Assembly (NCBI RefSeq): GCF_016591975.1
Contig: NZ_AP024169.1
Coordinates: 3,635,001 to 3,699,000 of the forward strand
Direction of reading: 5' to 3'
From: Anaeromicropila herbilytica
GTDB taxonomy: Bacteria; Bacillota; Clostridia; Lachnospirales; Lachnospiraceae
DNA: 64,000 nt
Part shown: in pieces, positions 17,334 to 25,300 of the stretch
Position numbering within the stretch: position 1 is the stretch's first letter
Layout: each line of letters begins with the position of its first letter
Notes under the pieces: model-generated
The model's database searches: none
The model's input: the letters and a program-made list of their open reading frames with translations, nothing else
Told to the model about the DNA's origin: nothing
Position numbers and translations under genes: made by a program

Positions 17334-17554
17334 GAATATCACTGTATAAATTGGCATGCTTAGATTTTGTTTTAAAGAGTATTAGAGATTCTTAATGAAA
17401 AATGAATTATTCAATAATTAGAAGGAGTGCTGTTTGAGCGTTCCTCAGCGAGTTCGCTCCTTCTAATTATGTTATGATTGATTCATTTTTCATTTAGAAT
17501 CTCTTATACTCCTTTAACCTAAATCTAGGCATGCCAATTTATACAGTGATATTC
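17334..17554. repeat. 221-bp near-perfect palindromic element (MITE-like)
   Basis: The outer 26 bp are a perfect inverted repeat (17334-17359 and 17529-17554), and the arms continue with high identity for about 95 bp each to a short centre around 17440. Blocks that match across the centre include TCTAATTATTG-like, ATGAAAAATGAAT and TTAGAAGGAG. It separates the two AmmeMemoRadiSam genes. No transposase or clear target duplication is visible. It could be a mobile miniature element or a very long RNA hairpin in the operon. Confidence 0.75.
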
Positions 17555-17592
17555 TCAATAACTTCCCATAAAGAACTCACTAATGCCCTTAC

Positions 17593-18978
17593 CTATACAT
17601 GCCGAATGACTTCAAATCTCTCTAATGTGACTTCCTCATCTTCATCAATACAAGCTTTTTGCTTTGATATTGCTATCTGTTCGTCTACAGTATCTACACC
17701 CTCTAGGTTAGGGAGTAATAAACCTCTTCTTCTTCCTTTTGATACGATAACACCATATCGTTTCACATCTAGTTCCTCTTTCGAGGTAATTGATTCTGTT
17801 GGTCCTAGTACATCAACGCTATACACTAAACTATCCAGTTCATCTATTATTATTGAGGAGAATCTTGGGTCCTTTGTTCCTGCACTAATTGCATTCTGAA
17901 TAATCTCCTCTGCAACAGAAGCAGTTGTAGGTGCAGTAGTACCAATACAGCCTCGAAGTTTACCATTCTTCTTAATAGAAACAAAGGTTCCTGCACGCTT
18001 TAAGGTCATATCGTTTGGTATATTATTTGGTACATTCATGGTTTTACCATTGTTTAAATAATACTCTAAGGATTGCCTAGCTAAGCGAACATACTCATCT
18101 TCTGCCTCTCTTCTAGTTTCATATTCTTGTTTATGTTCCTCCTTATATCGTTCACCAAAGTTCCTACTATTATCAATACCATTCACTTCAAAAGAGCATA
18201 TTCCATATCCAACACCAAATGGTCCCTCATAAGAAAGTTTCTCTGCTTTTACTGCTGTTTGATCTAATGCACCTGCCATTATTAAAAAGGAGCGATGCCC
18301 ACATTCTGCTGCTTTATCGCAAAAGCTCTCTTCTAGATGGAACAATTCCATAAAATCGCCCGAACTCATAATCTCCATCACTTTTTGATCGTATTCTGGT
18401 CCTTCCTTCTGATAGCCATAAGGTCCTTCCTCGGTTAGTTTATGAGAAAGATCTCCACTGGCGATCAATACAACTTTTCGGTTCAAATCATCGCTTACCT
18501 TTTTAATATACTCTCCTAATGTATAATGAGCGATATATGACTCACCTGATAAACCAATGCGAACTAATTTATATTCTGTATAATCCTGATTTATAAAATA
18601 TAATGGAACCATTGTCCCATGATCGAGAGCTTTATTCTCTTCTCCTAATGTACCTGCAGGAAAATCATTTTCATATGCTAAATGTGCTAATTCACTAGTA
18701 AATTCTCCATCATACTTCACATCAAATTTTACATTCTGAGCACCAAACTGTCTAAAATCTCCTTTTGCAGAAAATCCAGGTGATATATGAAAATAGTCTG
18801 CATACATAATAGAATGGGGTGTTGTAAGTATGATTGTATCTGGCTTTAAGGCTGCTATCCTTCGTGAAACTTCTTTATAAGCCATAATAGTCTTTATAAT
18901 CGTTTGTTCTTTTCCTTTTCCAATTTTCCCTATAATTAGAGGTGGGTGTGGTACCATAAAAGCTCCTATGATTGGCAT
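17593..18978 (-). CDS. AmmeMemoRadiSam fused MEMO-like plus AMMECR1 protein
   Basis: 461-aa fusion. Residues 1-265 form a LigB/MEMO-type domain (MPIIGAFMVPHPPLIIG, TTPHSIMYADYF, ALDHGTMVPLYF with metal-type histidines). Residues 290-461 are an AMMECR1 domain with GTFVSIKKNGKLRGCIG. Strong site AAAAGGAGAAAG ahead of the ATG. It is upstream of the radical-SAM gene in the same direction. The fusion of the two non-radical modules suggests that they work as one unit; the substrate is unknown. The C-terminus is complete (ERFEVIRHV). Confidence 0.85.
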   Translation of the reverse strand: MPIIGAFMVPHPPLIIGKIGKGKEQTIIKTIMAYKEVSRRIAALKPDTIILTTPHSIMYADYFHISPGFSAKGDFRQFGAQNVKFDVKYDGEFTSELAHLAYENDFPAGTLGEENKALDHGTMVPLYFINQDYTEYKLVRIGLSGESYIAHYTLGEYIKKVSDDLNRKVVLIASGDLSHKLTEEGPYGYQKEGPEYDQKVMEIMSSGDFMELFHLEESFCDKAAECGHRSFLIMAGALDQTAVKAEKLSYEGPFGVGYGICSFEVNGIDNSRNFGERYKEEHKQEYETRREAEDEYVRLARQSLEYYLNNGKTMNVPNNIPNDMTLKRAGTFVSIKKNGKLRGCIGTTAPTTASVAEEIIQNAISAGTKDPRFSSIIIDELDSLVYSVDVLGPTESITSKEELDVKRYGVIVSKGRRRGLLLPNLEGVDTVDEQIAISKQKACIDEDEEVTLERFEVIRHV

Positions 18979-19165
18979 ATGCTTTCTCCTTTTATAATTT
19001 ATATAATATTAACTTCCCAAAGAAAAGTTTATTGAATTCTATTTAAATATCTCACTTTGTTCGTCAAACATTGAACTTTGTATCGTATTCTTTTTTACTT
19101 AGTCTCTCAATTAATTAATAATTCATTCAATTTTTTATTGCAATTAAAGCCTATATAATTAAAAT

Positions 19166-19203
19166 AGACAACTAATCTCACCACTTGGGGCTATTAGCTG
19201 TCT
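19166..19203 (-). terminator. Terminator of the RsmH paralogue, copy 1 of a hairpin family
   Basis: 11-bp arms (19166-19176, 19193-19203) with one G-U pair. The loop contains CACCACTTGG, and CTACCATAT follows on the plus strand. The copy at 21827-21874 shares loop and flank, so the two are related. Confidence 0.65.
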
Positions 19204-19237
19204 ACCATATAAATATATTTATTGAATTATATATATC

Positions 19238-20377
19238 CTAAGATCTTATCGCCCATCTCATTTTCGTACTGCGTGCACGTCCATTTCGATTACACTCTTC
19301 TGCAGATGGCCTTATGACATCCTTTGAGATCTCACTGAATATTCCTTCATTGTAAAAACGCTTAAATGTCCTCTTAACCAATCGATCTTCTCCCGAATGG
19401 AAGGTAAGGATTGCAATACGTCCACCTGGTGCAAGTACATCTGGAAGTGCTTCAAGGAAAGACTCTAACACTTCAAATTCACTATTCACATCGATTCGTA
19501 ATGCTTGAAAGGTTCTTTGACAGGATTTCTTTATCGTATCTTTACGAATATCTGCAGGTAGGAATTGAAGTGTATTCTCAATAATCTCTCTCAGATCAGA
19601 CGTTGTTAAAATAGGCTTTCCTTTTCTCATAGATTGAATCATTGCTTTTGAGATCTCAGTCGCATATGGCTCATCAGAATTTTCGATTAGCATACCTTCT
19701 AATTCTACTTGAGTAATATCTTTTAGGCGTTCTGCTGCTGATACTCCACTTTCTGGATTCAATCGTAAGTCTAATGGTCCTTCAGTCTTATAAGAGAATC
19801 CACGTTCTGGATTGTCAATCTGCATGGAGGATACCCCAAGGTCAGCTAACATAAAATCAAATCTTCCAACCTCTTCTGATACTTGCGCCACATTCCCAAA
19901 ATTCTGCCTAATGATTGTTAGTATATCTGGTCCAAAGCCCATGTCTTCTAAACGCTTCTTGGTTTTCACGATCTCAATTGGATCGATATCAAGGGCGTAT
20001 AAATGCCCAAGGCTATTTATATGGCCTTCGCCATTTAGATGGCCTTGATCATTCTTATCATTCTTGTCATTCTTATGACTTTCTATCCCTAAACACTTTA
20101 GCATATGCGAGGTGTGCCCACCATATCCTAAGGTTGCATCAAGACCTTTTTGACCTGGTTTTATTTGAAGAAAATCTAAAATCTCATCTACGCAGATGGA
20201 GATATGCATACCTGCAGGAGTACTCCCTTTATTAATTACTTTTTGAATGGTATCTGCATACTTATCTGGTTGATGTTCTTTATATTTTTCCTTAAAATTT
20301 CTTGGATGCGTTCCTTTATATCTAACACGACGTTTATGTTGTTCTTTATTTTGCTCTTGTTGTTCTTGATTATCCAT
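19238..20377 (-). CDS. rsmH: RsmH-like SAM methyltransferase (MraW paralogue)
   Basis: 379 aa from the ATG at 20377 (MDNQEQQ), with GAGGA 7 nt ahead; longer forms lack a site. SAM motif I is GLDATLGYGGHT, followed by ADLGVSSMQID and ILTFHSGEDRLVKRTFK, as in 16S rRNA C1402 N4-methyltransferase. It has an N-terminal extension of about 60 charged residues not found in classical RsmH, and a repeat insertion after motif I (KNDKNDKND, then GHLNGEGHINSLGHLY). It lies outside a cell-division cluster, so it may be a second copy with a different job. Name assigned by family, not proof of target. Confidence 0.75.
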   Translation of the reverse strand: MDNQEQQEQNKEQHKRRVRYKGTHPRNFKEKYKEHQPDKYADTIQKVINKGSTPAGMHISICVDEILDFLQIKPGQKGLDATLGYGGHTSHMLKCLGIESHKNDKNDKNDQGHLNGEGHINSLGHLYALDIDPIEIVKTKKRLEDMGFGPDILTIIRQNFGNVAQVSEEVGRFDFMLADLGVSSMQIDNPERGFSYKTEGPLDLRLNPESGVSAAERLKDITQVELEGMLIENSDEPYATEISKAMIQSMRKGKPILTTSDLREIIENTLQFLPADIRKDTIKKSCQRTFQALRIDVNSEFEVLESFLEALPDVLAPGGRIAILTFHSGEDRLVKRTFKRFYNEGIFSEISKDVIRPSAEECNRNGRARSTKMRWAIRS

Positions 20378-20791
20378 AGATATCCTCGCTTTGCTTATAT
20401 AATAATGTGATGATTCCGTCACATTTTTTGAATATTTCATTTTCAAACTTCGCATTTTAAAACCTATATTATACTTGATAAATTCAGACGAAACAGTATA
20501 TTAATTACCATGATTCAAACTTTTCCATCGTCGTGACTTTGACGAGTTTGTGAAGTTACTTATGTTTTATTACTTTGGTTTAGATATAAAAAGTTTGAAT
20601 CATGGTAATTTAGAACACTTAACCTCTGAATTTATCGAGTATTCAATAAACTTATTAACAGCGAAGTTCAAGGCTCATTCTAATGATGCAACTATACCAT
20701 CAAAAGTAACGATTTACAAGGATATTATATATTGTACATTTCAAAGACACACTCAAACTGACTCTCAGATATGAACTGTATGTATCTAATC
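20378..20791. other. 414-bp gap with a 22-bp inverted repeat pair
   Basis: Between the RsmH-like gene and the chemoreceptor-like gene. Perfect 22-bp arms at 20503-20524 and 20589-20610 flank a 64-nt loop with a small inner hairpin (TCGTC/GACGA). A plus-strand open frame of 74 codons (20550-20774) overlaps the right arm; it has no clear ribosome-binding site and I do not call it as a gene. Confidence 0.55.
20503..20610. repeat. 108-bp element with 22-bp perfect inverted ends
   Basis: AATTACCATGATTCAAACTT... (20503) is mirrored at 20589-20610. There is no T-run, so it is not a simple terminator. Sequence is unrelated to the 221-bp palindrome. Could be a miniature mobile element or a protein-binding site. 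Confidence 0.55.
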
Positions 20792-21628
20792 TTATATTTT
20801 TTCAGACATTTCTTCTAATATTTTCACTGTATTATTTAGTTCTGTTATAGATGCTGTTATTTCTTCTAAGCTTGCAATCTGATCATTAAAAACAGCATTG
20901 GAATCTTTGATTCCCTGTGAGATTCGATTAATAGAATCTCCAATTGTGGTTAATACTTCATTAATTTTTTTAATGGATTCTGAGGTATTGATGGACATAT
21001 TTCTTATTTCTTTTGCCACTACTTGAAATCCATTTCCTGCTTCGCCTGCTCTTGCTGCCTCAATAGATGCATTCAATCCCAAAAGATTTGATTTTGAAGC
21101 AATACTTTCAACAAACTTTAATATATCTTTTGTACCATCCGCATATTCTGAAGTACTTTGGGATATATCTGCAATATCATTATTCATATGTGCTACATTC
21201 TGAACGTCAACAGATAATTCATTAATTGCTTTTAATATCTCACTATAAGCTACTGTAAGGTTCTTTGATACATTTAATAGATTTTTACTTCTTTGTAGAT
21301 TTTTTGCTAACAAAACAGTTCCAACTGTCTCTCCATTATCATTTTTTAAAGGCACTGCATAGGATCGAAATGGAGCACCATAGATTTCTTTTGGCACTTC
21401 ATTTACACTAACCATGTTTGTTTTTATTGCTTTTTCTGCTGCACCACCATTTGGAATTACATCACCTGGTTCTGTTTGTAGTTTAAGACTATCACTGCTC
21501 TGATTGACCAAAAACTTACTTTTATCCGTAAGCGCAATTGATACGTCATCTTCGAAAAAATATGGAAGATAAGGTAAGACTTTTCTAAATGCTAGTAGGA
21601 TATCTTCTTCGATAAAATCTGTCCCCAA
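20792..21628 (-). CDS. Soluble methyl-accepting-type signalling protein
   Basis: 278 aa, no membrane segment. N-terminal 100 residues form a small sensor-like domain (FEDDVSIALTDKSKFLV, VPLKNDNGETVGTVLL). The C-terminal helices contain the MCP hairpin tip: SKSNLLGLNASIEAARAGEA followed by GFQVVAKEIRNMS. The signalling helix is short, about 130 residues, with few flanking heptads. Start is a TTG at 21628 with GAGG about 10 nt ahead. No che genes are near, so coupling to chemotaxis or another process cannot be told. Confidence 0.75.
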   Translation of the reverse strand: MGTDFIEEDILLAFRKVLPYLPYFFEDDVSIALTDKSKFLVNQSSDSLKLQTEPGDVIPNGGAAEKAIKTNMVSVNEVPKEIYGAPFRSYAVPLKNDNGETVGTVLLAKNLQRSKNLLNVSKNLTVAYSEILKAINELSVDVQNVAHMNNDIADISQSTSEYADGTKDILKFVESIASKSNLLGLNASIEAARAGEAGNGFQVVAKEIRNMSINTSESIKKINEVLTTIGDSINRISQGIKDSNAVFNDQIASLEEITASITELNNTVKILEEMSEKI

Positions 21629-21933
21629 CTTATTTCATCCTCTTTTCGTAAATTAATATTATTAATACAGTTTTAGTGTATAATATAAAATCGAATGTTA
21701 CAATACCATCTTCTACATTTTATGTTATCTAACTTAATTTTTTCGTTTTATAGCTAAACCTTTAATTGTTAGAGCTGTCTATTAACCGCTTGGCGGCGCT
21801 ATTTCGAATCTGTTCGAATAAAAATAATGGTAGACTACTAATTACACCGCTTGGCATCATTTGTAGTCTACCATATGAATCAAACTTAATGTATTAATAG
21901 TATCAATTCAGCCATGAGGGTGAACTATAACTA
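21629..21933. other. 305-bp gap with hairpins
   Basis: Between the chemoreceptor-like gene and mscL. Contains a hairpin fragment at about 21774-21800 (GCTGTCTATTAACCGCTTGG) and a full 12-bp terminator stem at 21827-21874. No coding frame of interest. Confidence 0.5.
21827..21874 (-). terminator. mscL terminator, copy 2 of the hairpin family
   Basis: Perfect 12-bp arms (21827-21838, 21863-21874) with loop TACACCGCTTGG and the same CTACCATAT flank as the copy at 19166. On the minus strand a T-rich tail follows. Confidence 0.65.
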
Positions 21934-22347
21934 TTACCCTATAGAGTCTTCCTTACTTTTCAATAAATCTCTAATCTCTTGAAGAAGTAGTACCTCTTCT
22001 GATAATTTTATTTCTTCTATCACTTCTTCCTCTTTCTTTTCACTCTTAAATCTATTAATTATTTTGATAAATAGGAAAATAGAAAATGATACAATTAAGA
22101 AATCAATGACATTCTGAATAAAATTTCCATAATTAAAAGTAACTGCAGGAACATCTCCGTGAGCTTCTTTAATTACAAACTTTAAATATGTGAAATTAAT
22201 TCCTCCTGTTAAGGCGCCAATGATTGGCATGATAATATCATTTACCATGGATGTTACTATTTTACCAAAAGCACCACCTATGATAACACCAACGGCTAAA
22301 TCTAATACATTACCCTTAATTGCAAACTCCTTAAATTCTTTTAACAT
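21934..22347 (-). CDS. mscL: Large-conductance mechanosensitive channel MscL
   Basis: 137 aa with the MscL order: short N-terminal amphipathic helix (FKEFAIKGNVLDLAVGVIIGGAF, quoted in part), first membrane helix with GKIVTSMVNDIIMP, a periplasmic-side loop, second membrane helix VIDFLIVSFSIFLFIKI, then a charged C-terminal helix with the RSEKKEE-type end. It opens under membrane tension to release solutes after hypo-osmotic shock. Ribosome-binding site GAGGATTAAGA. Stands alone with its own terminator. Confidence 0.93.
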   Translation of the reverse strand: MLKEFKEFAIKGNVLDLAVGVIIGGAFGKIVTSMVNDIIMPIIGALTGGINFTYLKFVIKEAHGDVPAVTFNYGNFIQNVIDFLIVSFSIFLFIKIINRFKSEKKEEEVIEEIKLSEEVLLLQEIRDLLKSKEDSIG

Positions 22348-22440
22348 GTTCTTAATCCTCTTTCGTTATATTAATATTAAAAAATAGACTATTTTATTAT
22401 AACACAATTTAAATTCTGTAAACCACTAGATGCAAAAATA

Positions 22441-22532
22441 GGTTGGTTCTTAATATAGATAAACAAACCTAATGCTTAACGAAACACACACTGTTAATTA
22501 CACGATTTGTTTACCTGTATCAAGAACCAACC
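22441..22532 (-). terminator. Long hairpin downstream of the acetyltransferase gene
   Basis: 11-bp perfect outer stem (22441-22451, 22522-22532) with a second pairing region (ATAAACAAA / TTTGTTTA) and an inner TAAT..ATTA pair. On the minus strand it is followed by ATTTTTG. A terminator with a structured loop is the likely reading. Confidence 0.6.
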
Positions 22533-22557
22533 CAACTTATTACCGAGAACTTAAATA

Positions 22558-23172
22558 TTAGATCTTATAATCATTCACATCAAATTCCTTGTTTTTATAA
22601 TAATACTTACGATCATCTTCTGTTATCTCACGAATAATCTTACATGGATTGCCTACTGCAATAACATTGTCTGGAATATCCTTCGTAACCACACTTCCAG
22701 AACCAATTACAACATTATTTCCAATGTGAACTCCAGGGTTAATAACAACATTTCCTCCTACCCATACATTATCACCTATCTCTATTCCAATTCCGTACTC
22801 ATACCCTGAATTTCTTGAATCAGGATGAATTGGGTGTCCTGCCGTATAGACTGATACATTCGGTGCAAACATAACATTATTTCCGATTGTCACCTTTCCA
22901 ACATCTAATATTGTACAATTATAATTAGCAAAAAAGTTATTACCTACTTCAATATTTTTACCATAATCGCAGTGAATTGGCTGCTCGATAAAAACGTTGT
23001 CTCCTGACTTTCCTAGTATATCTTTAATCAATTCAGCCATCCTACTTTTTTCATTTGGTCTAAGCAAATTATATTCATATATTTTAGACTTATTTTCATC
23101 TCTTTCCTCACTAAGCCCATCTAACCAAGCTTTGTATGGTAATCCTGCTAACATTCTTTCTTTTTGATTCAT
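22558..23172 (-). CDS. Sugar O-acetyltransferase (LbH hexapeptide, Maa/NodL type)
   Basis: 204 aa. Opens MNQKERMLAGLPYKAW, the Maa-type cap, then left-handed beta helix repeats: GKNIEVGNNFFANYNC, IGNNVMFAPNVSVYTAGHP and the GIEIGDNVWVGGNVVI region, ending with VGNPCKII. The catalytic His is in the TAGHPIHP motif. It transfers acetyl from acetyl-CoA to a sugar or galactoside. It is the first of three minus-strand genes with short gaps in the order ROK regulator, PHP, Maa (13 nt between PHP and this gene), so an operon is likely. Confidence 0.88.
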   Translation of the reverse strand: MNQKERMLAGLPYKAWLDGLSEERDENKSKIYEYNLLRPNEKSRMAELIKDILGKSGDNVFIEQPIHCDYGKNIEVGNNFFANYNCTILDVGKVTIGNNVMFAPNVSVYTAGHPIHPDSRNSGYEYGIGIEIGDNVWVGGNVVINPGVHIGNNVVIGSGSVVTKDIPDNVIAVGNPCKIIREITEDDRKYYYKNKEFDVNDYKI

Positions 23173-23184
23173 CTTATTGTCTCC

Positions 23185-24066
23185 TTATATAAGTCTTTTT
23201 AATTCTGCTATAATACGCTCTTCATTATTTTCACAGCTAATCCCGCCTATTGATATGCTTGGTTTTGTTTTCCCATGAAAATCGCTTCCACATGTTACTA
23301 TCAATTTATTTGCTAAAGCAAAATCCTTATAAAATTCCACTTGTTCTCTGCTATGATAACTACTATATACCTCTATCCCTTCAATTCCACAAGCGATAAT
23401 CTCTTTTAATAAACTTATATTTTCTCTAACATTATTACCTGGATGTGCTAAAATTGGTATTCCACCGCTTTCTTTAATAACCTTTATCGCTTCTTGTAAG
23501 CTCATATAGTTTACTTCCACATATGCTGGTTTACCTTGCGCACAATAATCCCAGTAAAAGTTCACGTACGGATTATCACTTCTTGAACCATTTTGGTAAT
23601 ATGGTAGAAGTAATGGATTCATCTGTTCCTTATCATATATCATTGCCGCCTCAGCAATCATCTCTCCATTCACTACTCCATTCCTAGACAATGAAGCAAT
23701 AACTTCATCTGAAAAATCTATTCCTAACTCACGAATTAACTTCATACGCTTTTTCGAAGCCACTTGTTCTTGCTCTATAATACTCTCTTCAATTTGATGA
23801 AATACAGTTCTGTGATAATCGATACCATACCCCAAAACATGTAAATTCACTTTATCAAAAGTACAATCTAGTTCTACCCCTGGAATAATCTCGATATCTT
23901 TACCCTTACAATACTCTTTTGCTTCCTCAATTCCATTTACGCTATTATGGTCTGCAATCGAAAAATACTTTATATTATTTTTTAAACATAAATCAACTAA
24001 TTCTTTCGGACTGAATTCTCCATCATCACTATATAAAGAATGCATATGCAAATCTACATAACTCAT
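23185..24066 (-). CDS. PHP-domain phosphoesterase
   Basis: 293 aa. PHP metal motifs: YVDLHMHSLYSDDGEFSP at the N-terminus, SIADHNSVNG near 40, IEVYSSYHS in the middle and TCGSDFHGKT near the end. Family: metal-dependent phosphoesterase related to PolC-PHP/histidinol phosphatase and to RNase AM (TrpH). A phosphatase or 3'-5' exonuclease on short RNA are both possible. It follows the ROK gene by 42 nt. Start confirmed by AAGGAGAG. Confidence 0.85.
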   Translation of the reverse strand: MSYVDLHMHSLYSDDGEFSPKELVDLCLKNNIKYFSIADHNSVNGIEEAKEYCKGKDIEIIPGVELDCTFDKVNLHVLGYGIDYHRTVFHQIEESIIEQEQVASKKRMKLIRELGIDFSDEVIASLSRNGVVNGEMIAEAAMIYDKEQMNPLLLPYYQNGSRSDNPYVNFYWDYCAQGKPAYVEVNYMSLQEAIKVIKESGGIPILAHPGNNVRENISLLKEIIACGIEGIEVYSSYHSREQVEFYKDFALANKLIVTCGSDFHGKTKPSISIGGISCENNEERIIAELKRLI

Positions 24067-24108
24067 AATTATTCTCTCCTTCTATTATATTTAGTGTAGT
24101 AAAGACTA

Positions 24109-25116
24109 CTATTTCATTAACTGTAACGTTGGTTCTAACGCTTTTAATGCAACCTGTTTGATTCCAATTTCAAAATCATGATTCAATTCTTGTGAAATAA
24201 CTATATCTGGAATCATTACTTTTTCAATTTCAGTAATGAATCTACTCTTAAGTTCTTCAACAATTGCTTCTGTTATTCCTTCTGCATAGATAACGACTAT
24301 ATCTGGATTATACATGCAGCAAAATGAAAGCACTGTTTTTATCATTATCTCTTTCATCTGTTCTTCGTTATAATCAAAATTCTCCCAATCAACCTCAAAA
24401 GGAAGATATTTAATTTCACCTGCGAGCCCATTTCGACCTTTGTAAATCCTTCCGTTTATATATATTCCAGCACCTGGAGGATACTTACTTGGGAAATATA
24501 TTCCTATTACGCACTGATTCTTAGTTATTCCATGAGAATAACAATATCCTTCAACTGCAGCATTAATATCATTTTCAAATATAACTGGTAACTCAAACTT
24601 CTCTTTCATATACTTTGTGAAATACTCATCTTTTAGTTCTTTATAGTCACTAATCATTAATTTTCCATCGATTTCTTCTCCAGGCATTCCAAAACTAATC
24701 ACTTTTATATTGGGATATTTTAATAGCATTTCTTGAATCAAACTATTAAAGCTATCCTTTTTAATTTCGCCCATTTGTTTCTCTATTTTCGCTATAATTT
24801 CTCCATATAAATCTGTAACACATATAAATGCAGTATCTTCGCGGTTTTGCTCATACATATATATAACCAATGCTAAACGAAACTCATTATTAAAACGATA
24901 TGCAGTAGCTGGTCTTCCTCCTTCCGATGGTAGAATTACGTCTTCTATTACTTCTCCATTTTCAACAAGTACCTTGACCAAAGAATTAATGGTTACCACA
25001 CTTAATCCTGTTTGTTGTGCCAATTGAGGTTTTGATGCTATTTTTTTTGATTTGAACGCATCTCTTAATTTATTTAAATTTATTTCTTTTACTAAATTGG
25101 TATTGATACTGCTCAT
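24109..25116 (-). CDS. ROK-family transcriptional regulator
   Basis: 335 aa. N-terminal winged helix (AFKSKKIASKPQLAQQTGLS, SLVKVLVENGEVIED) followed by a ROK/sugar-kinase-like domain (VISFGMPGEEIDGKL, FENDINAAVEGY, GAGIYINGRIYKGRNGLAGE). The ROK zinc signature (CxCGxxGC) is absent, so zinc-free or diverged. Ribosome-binding site AGAGGAAAGGG. It leads the group with the PHP and acetyltransferase genes, so sugar-responsive control of that group is a reasonable guess. Confidence 0.85.
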   Translation of the reverse strand: MSSINTNLVKEINLNKLRDAFKSKKIASKPQLAQQTGLSVVTINSLVKVLVENGEVIEDVILPSEGGRPATAYRFNNEFRLALVIYMYEQNREDTAFICVTDLYGEIIAKIEKQMGEIKKDSFNSLIQEMLLKYPNIKVISFGMPGEEIDGKLMISDYKELKDEYFTKYMKEKFELPVIFENDINAAVEGYCYSHGITKNQCVIGIYFPSKYPPGAGIYINGRIYKGRNGLAGEIKYLPFEVDWENFDYNEEQMKEIMIKTVLSFCCMYNPDIVVIYAEGITEAIVEELKSRFITEIEKVMIPDIVISQELNHDFEIGIKQVALKALEPTLQLMK

Positions 25117-25300
25117 TAAGTTCCCTTTCCTCTGTAAATATTATTATACTTTCCATTTATCAGTTTATAAATTGACTTTATTAAGTATCTTTATAAAGAG
25201 TATATGTGATATAAATTGATTTGTCAATAGGAGATAGTTTACAATACACTTCTCCTTAACCTATTCTATAATGATTTTACCATAATATACTTAGTACAAT

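Noticed and set aside
17265..17357. Longer start for the radical SAM gene
   Set aside because: The extra residues are encoded partly in the palindrome; the ATG at 17264 has a strong RBS.
17531..17899. Plus-strand frame beginning in the palindrome
   Set aside because: It is antisense to the AMMECR1 domain, and its start shares MPIYTVIF with the opposite strand only because of the inverted repeat.
20550..20774. 74-codon plus-strand frame overlapping an inverted repeat
   Set aside because: No ribosome-binding site, starts inside the 108-bp element and matches no family I know. Left as a gap note.
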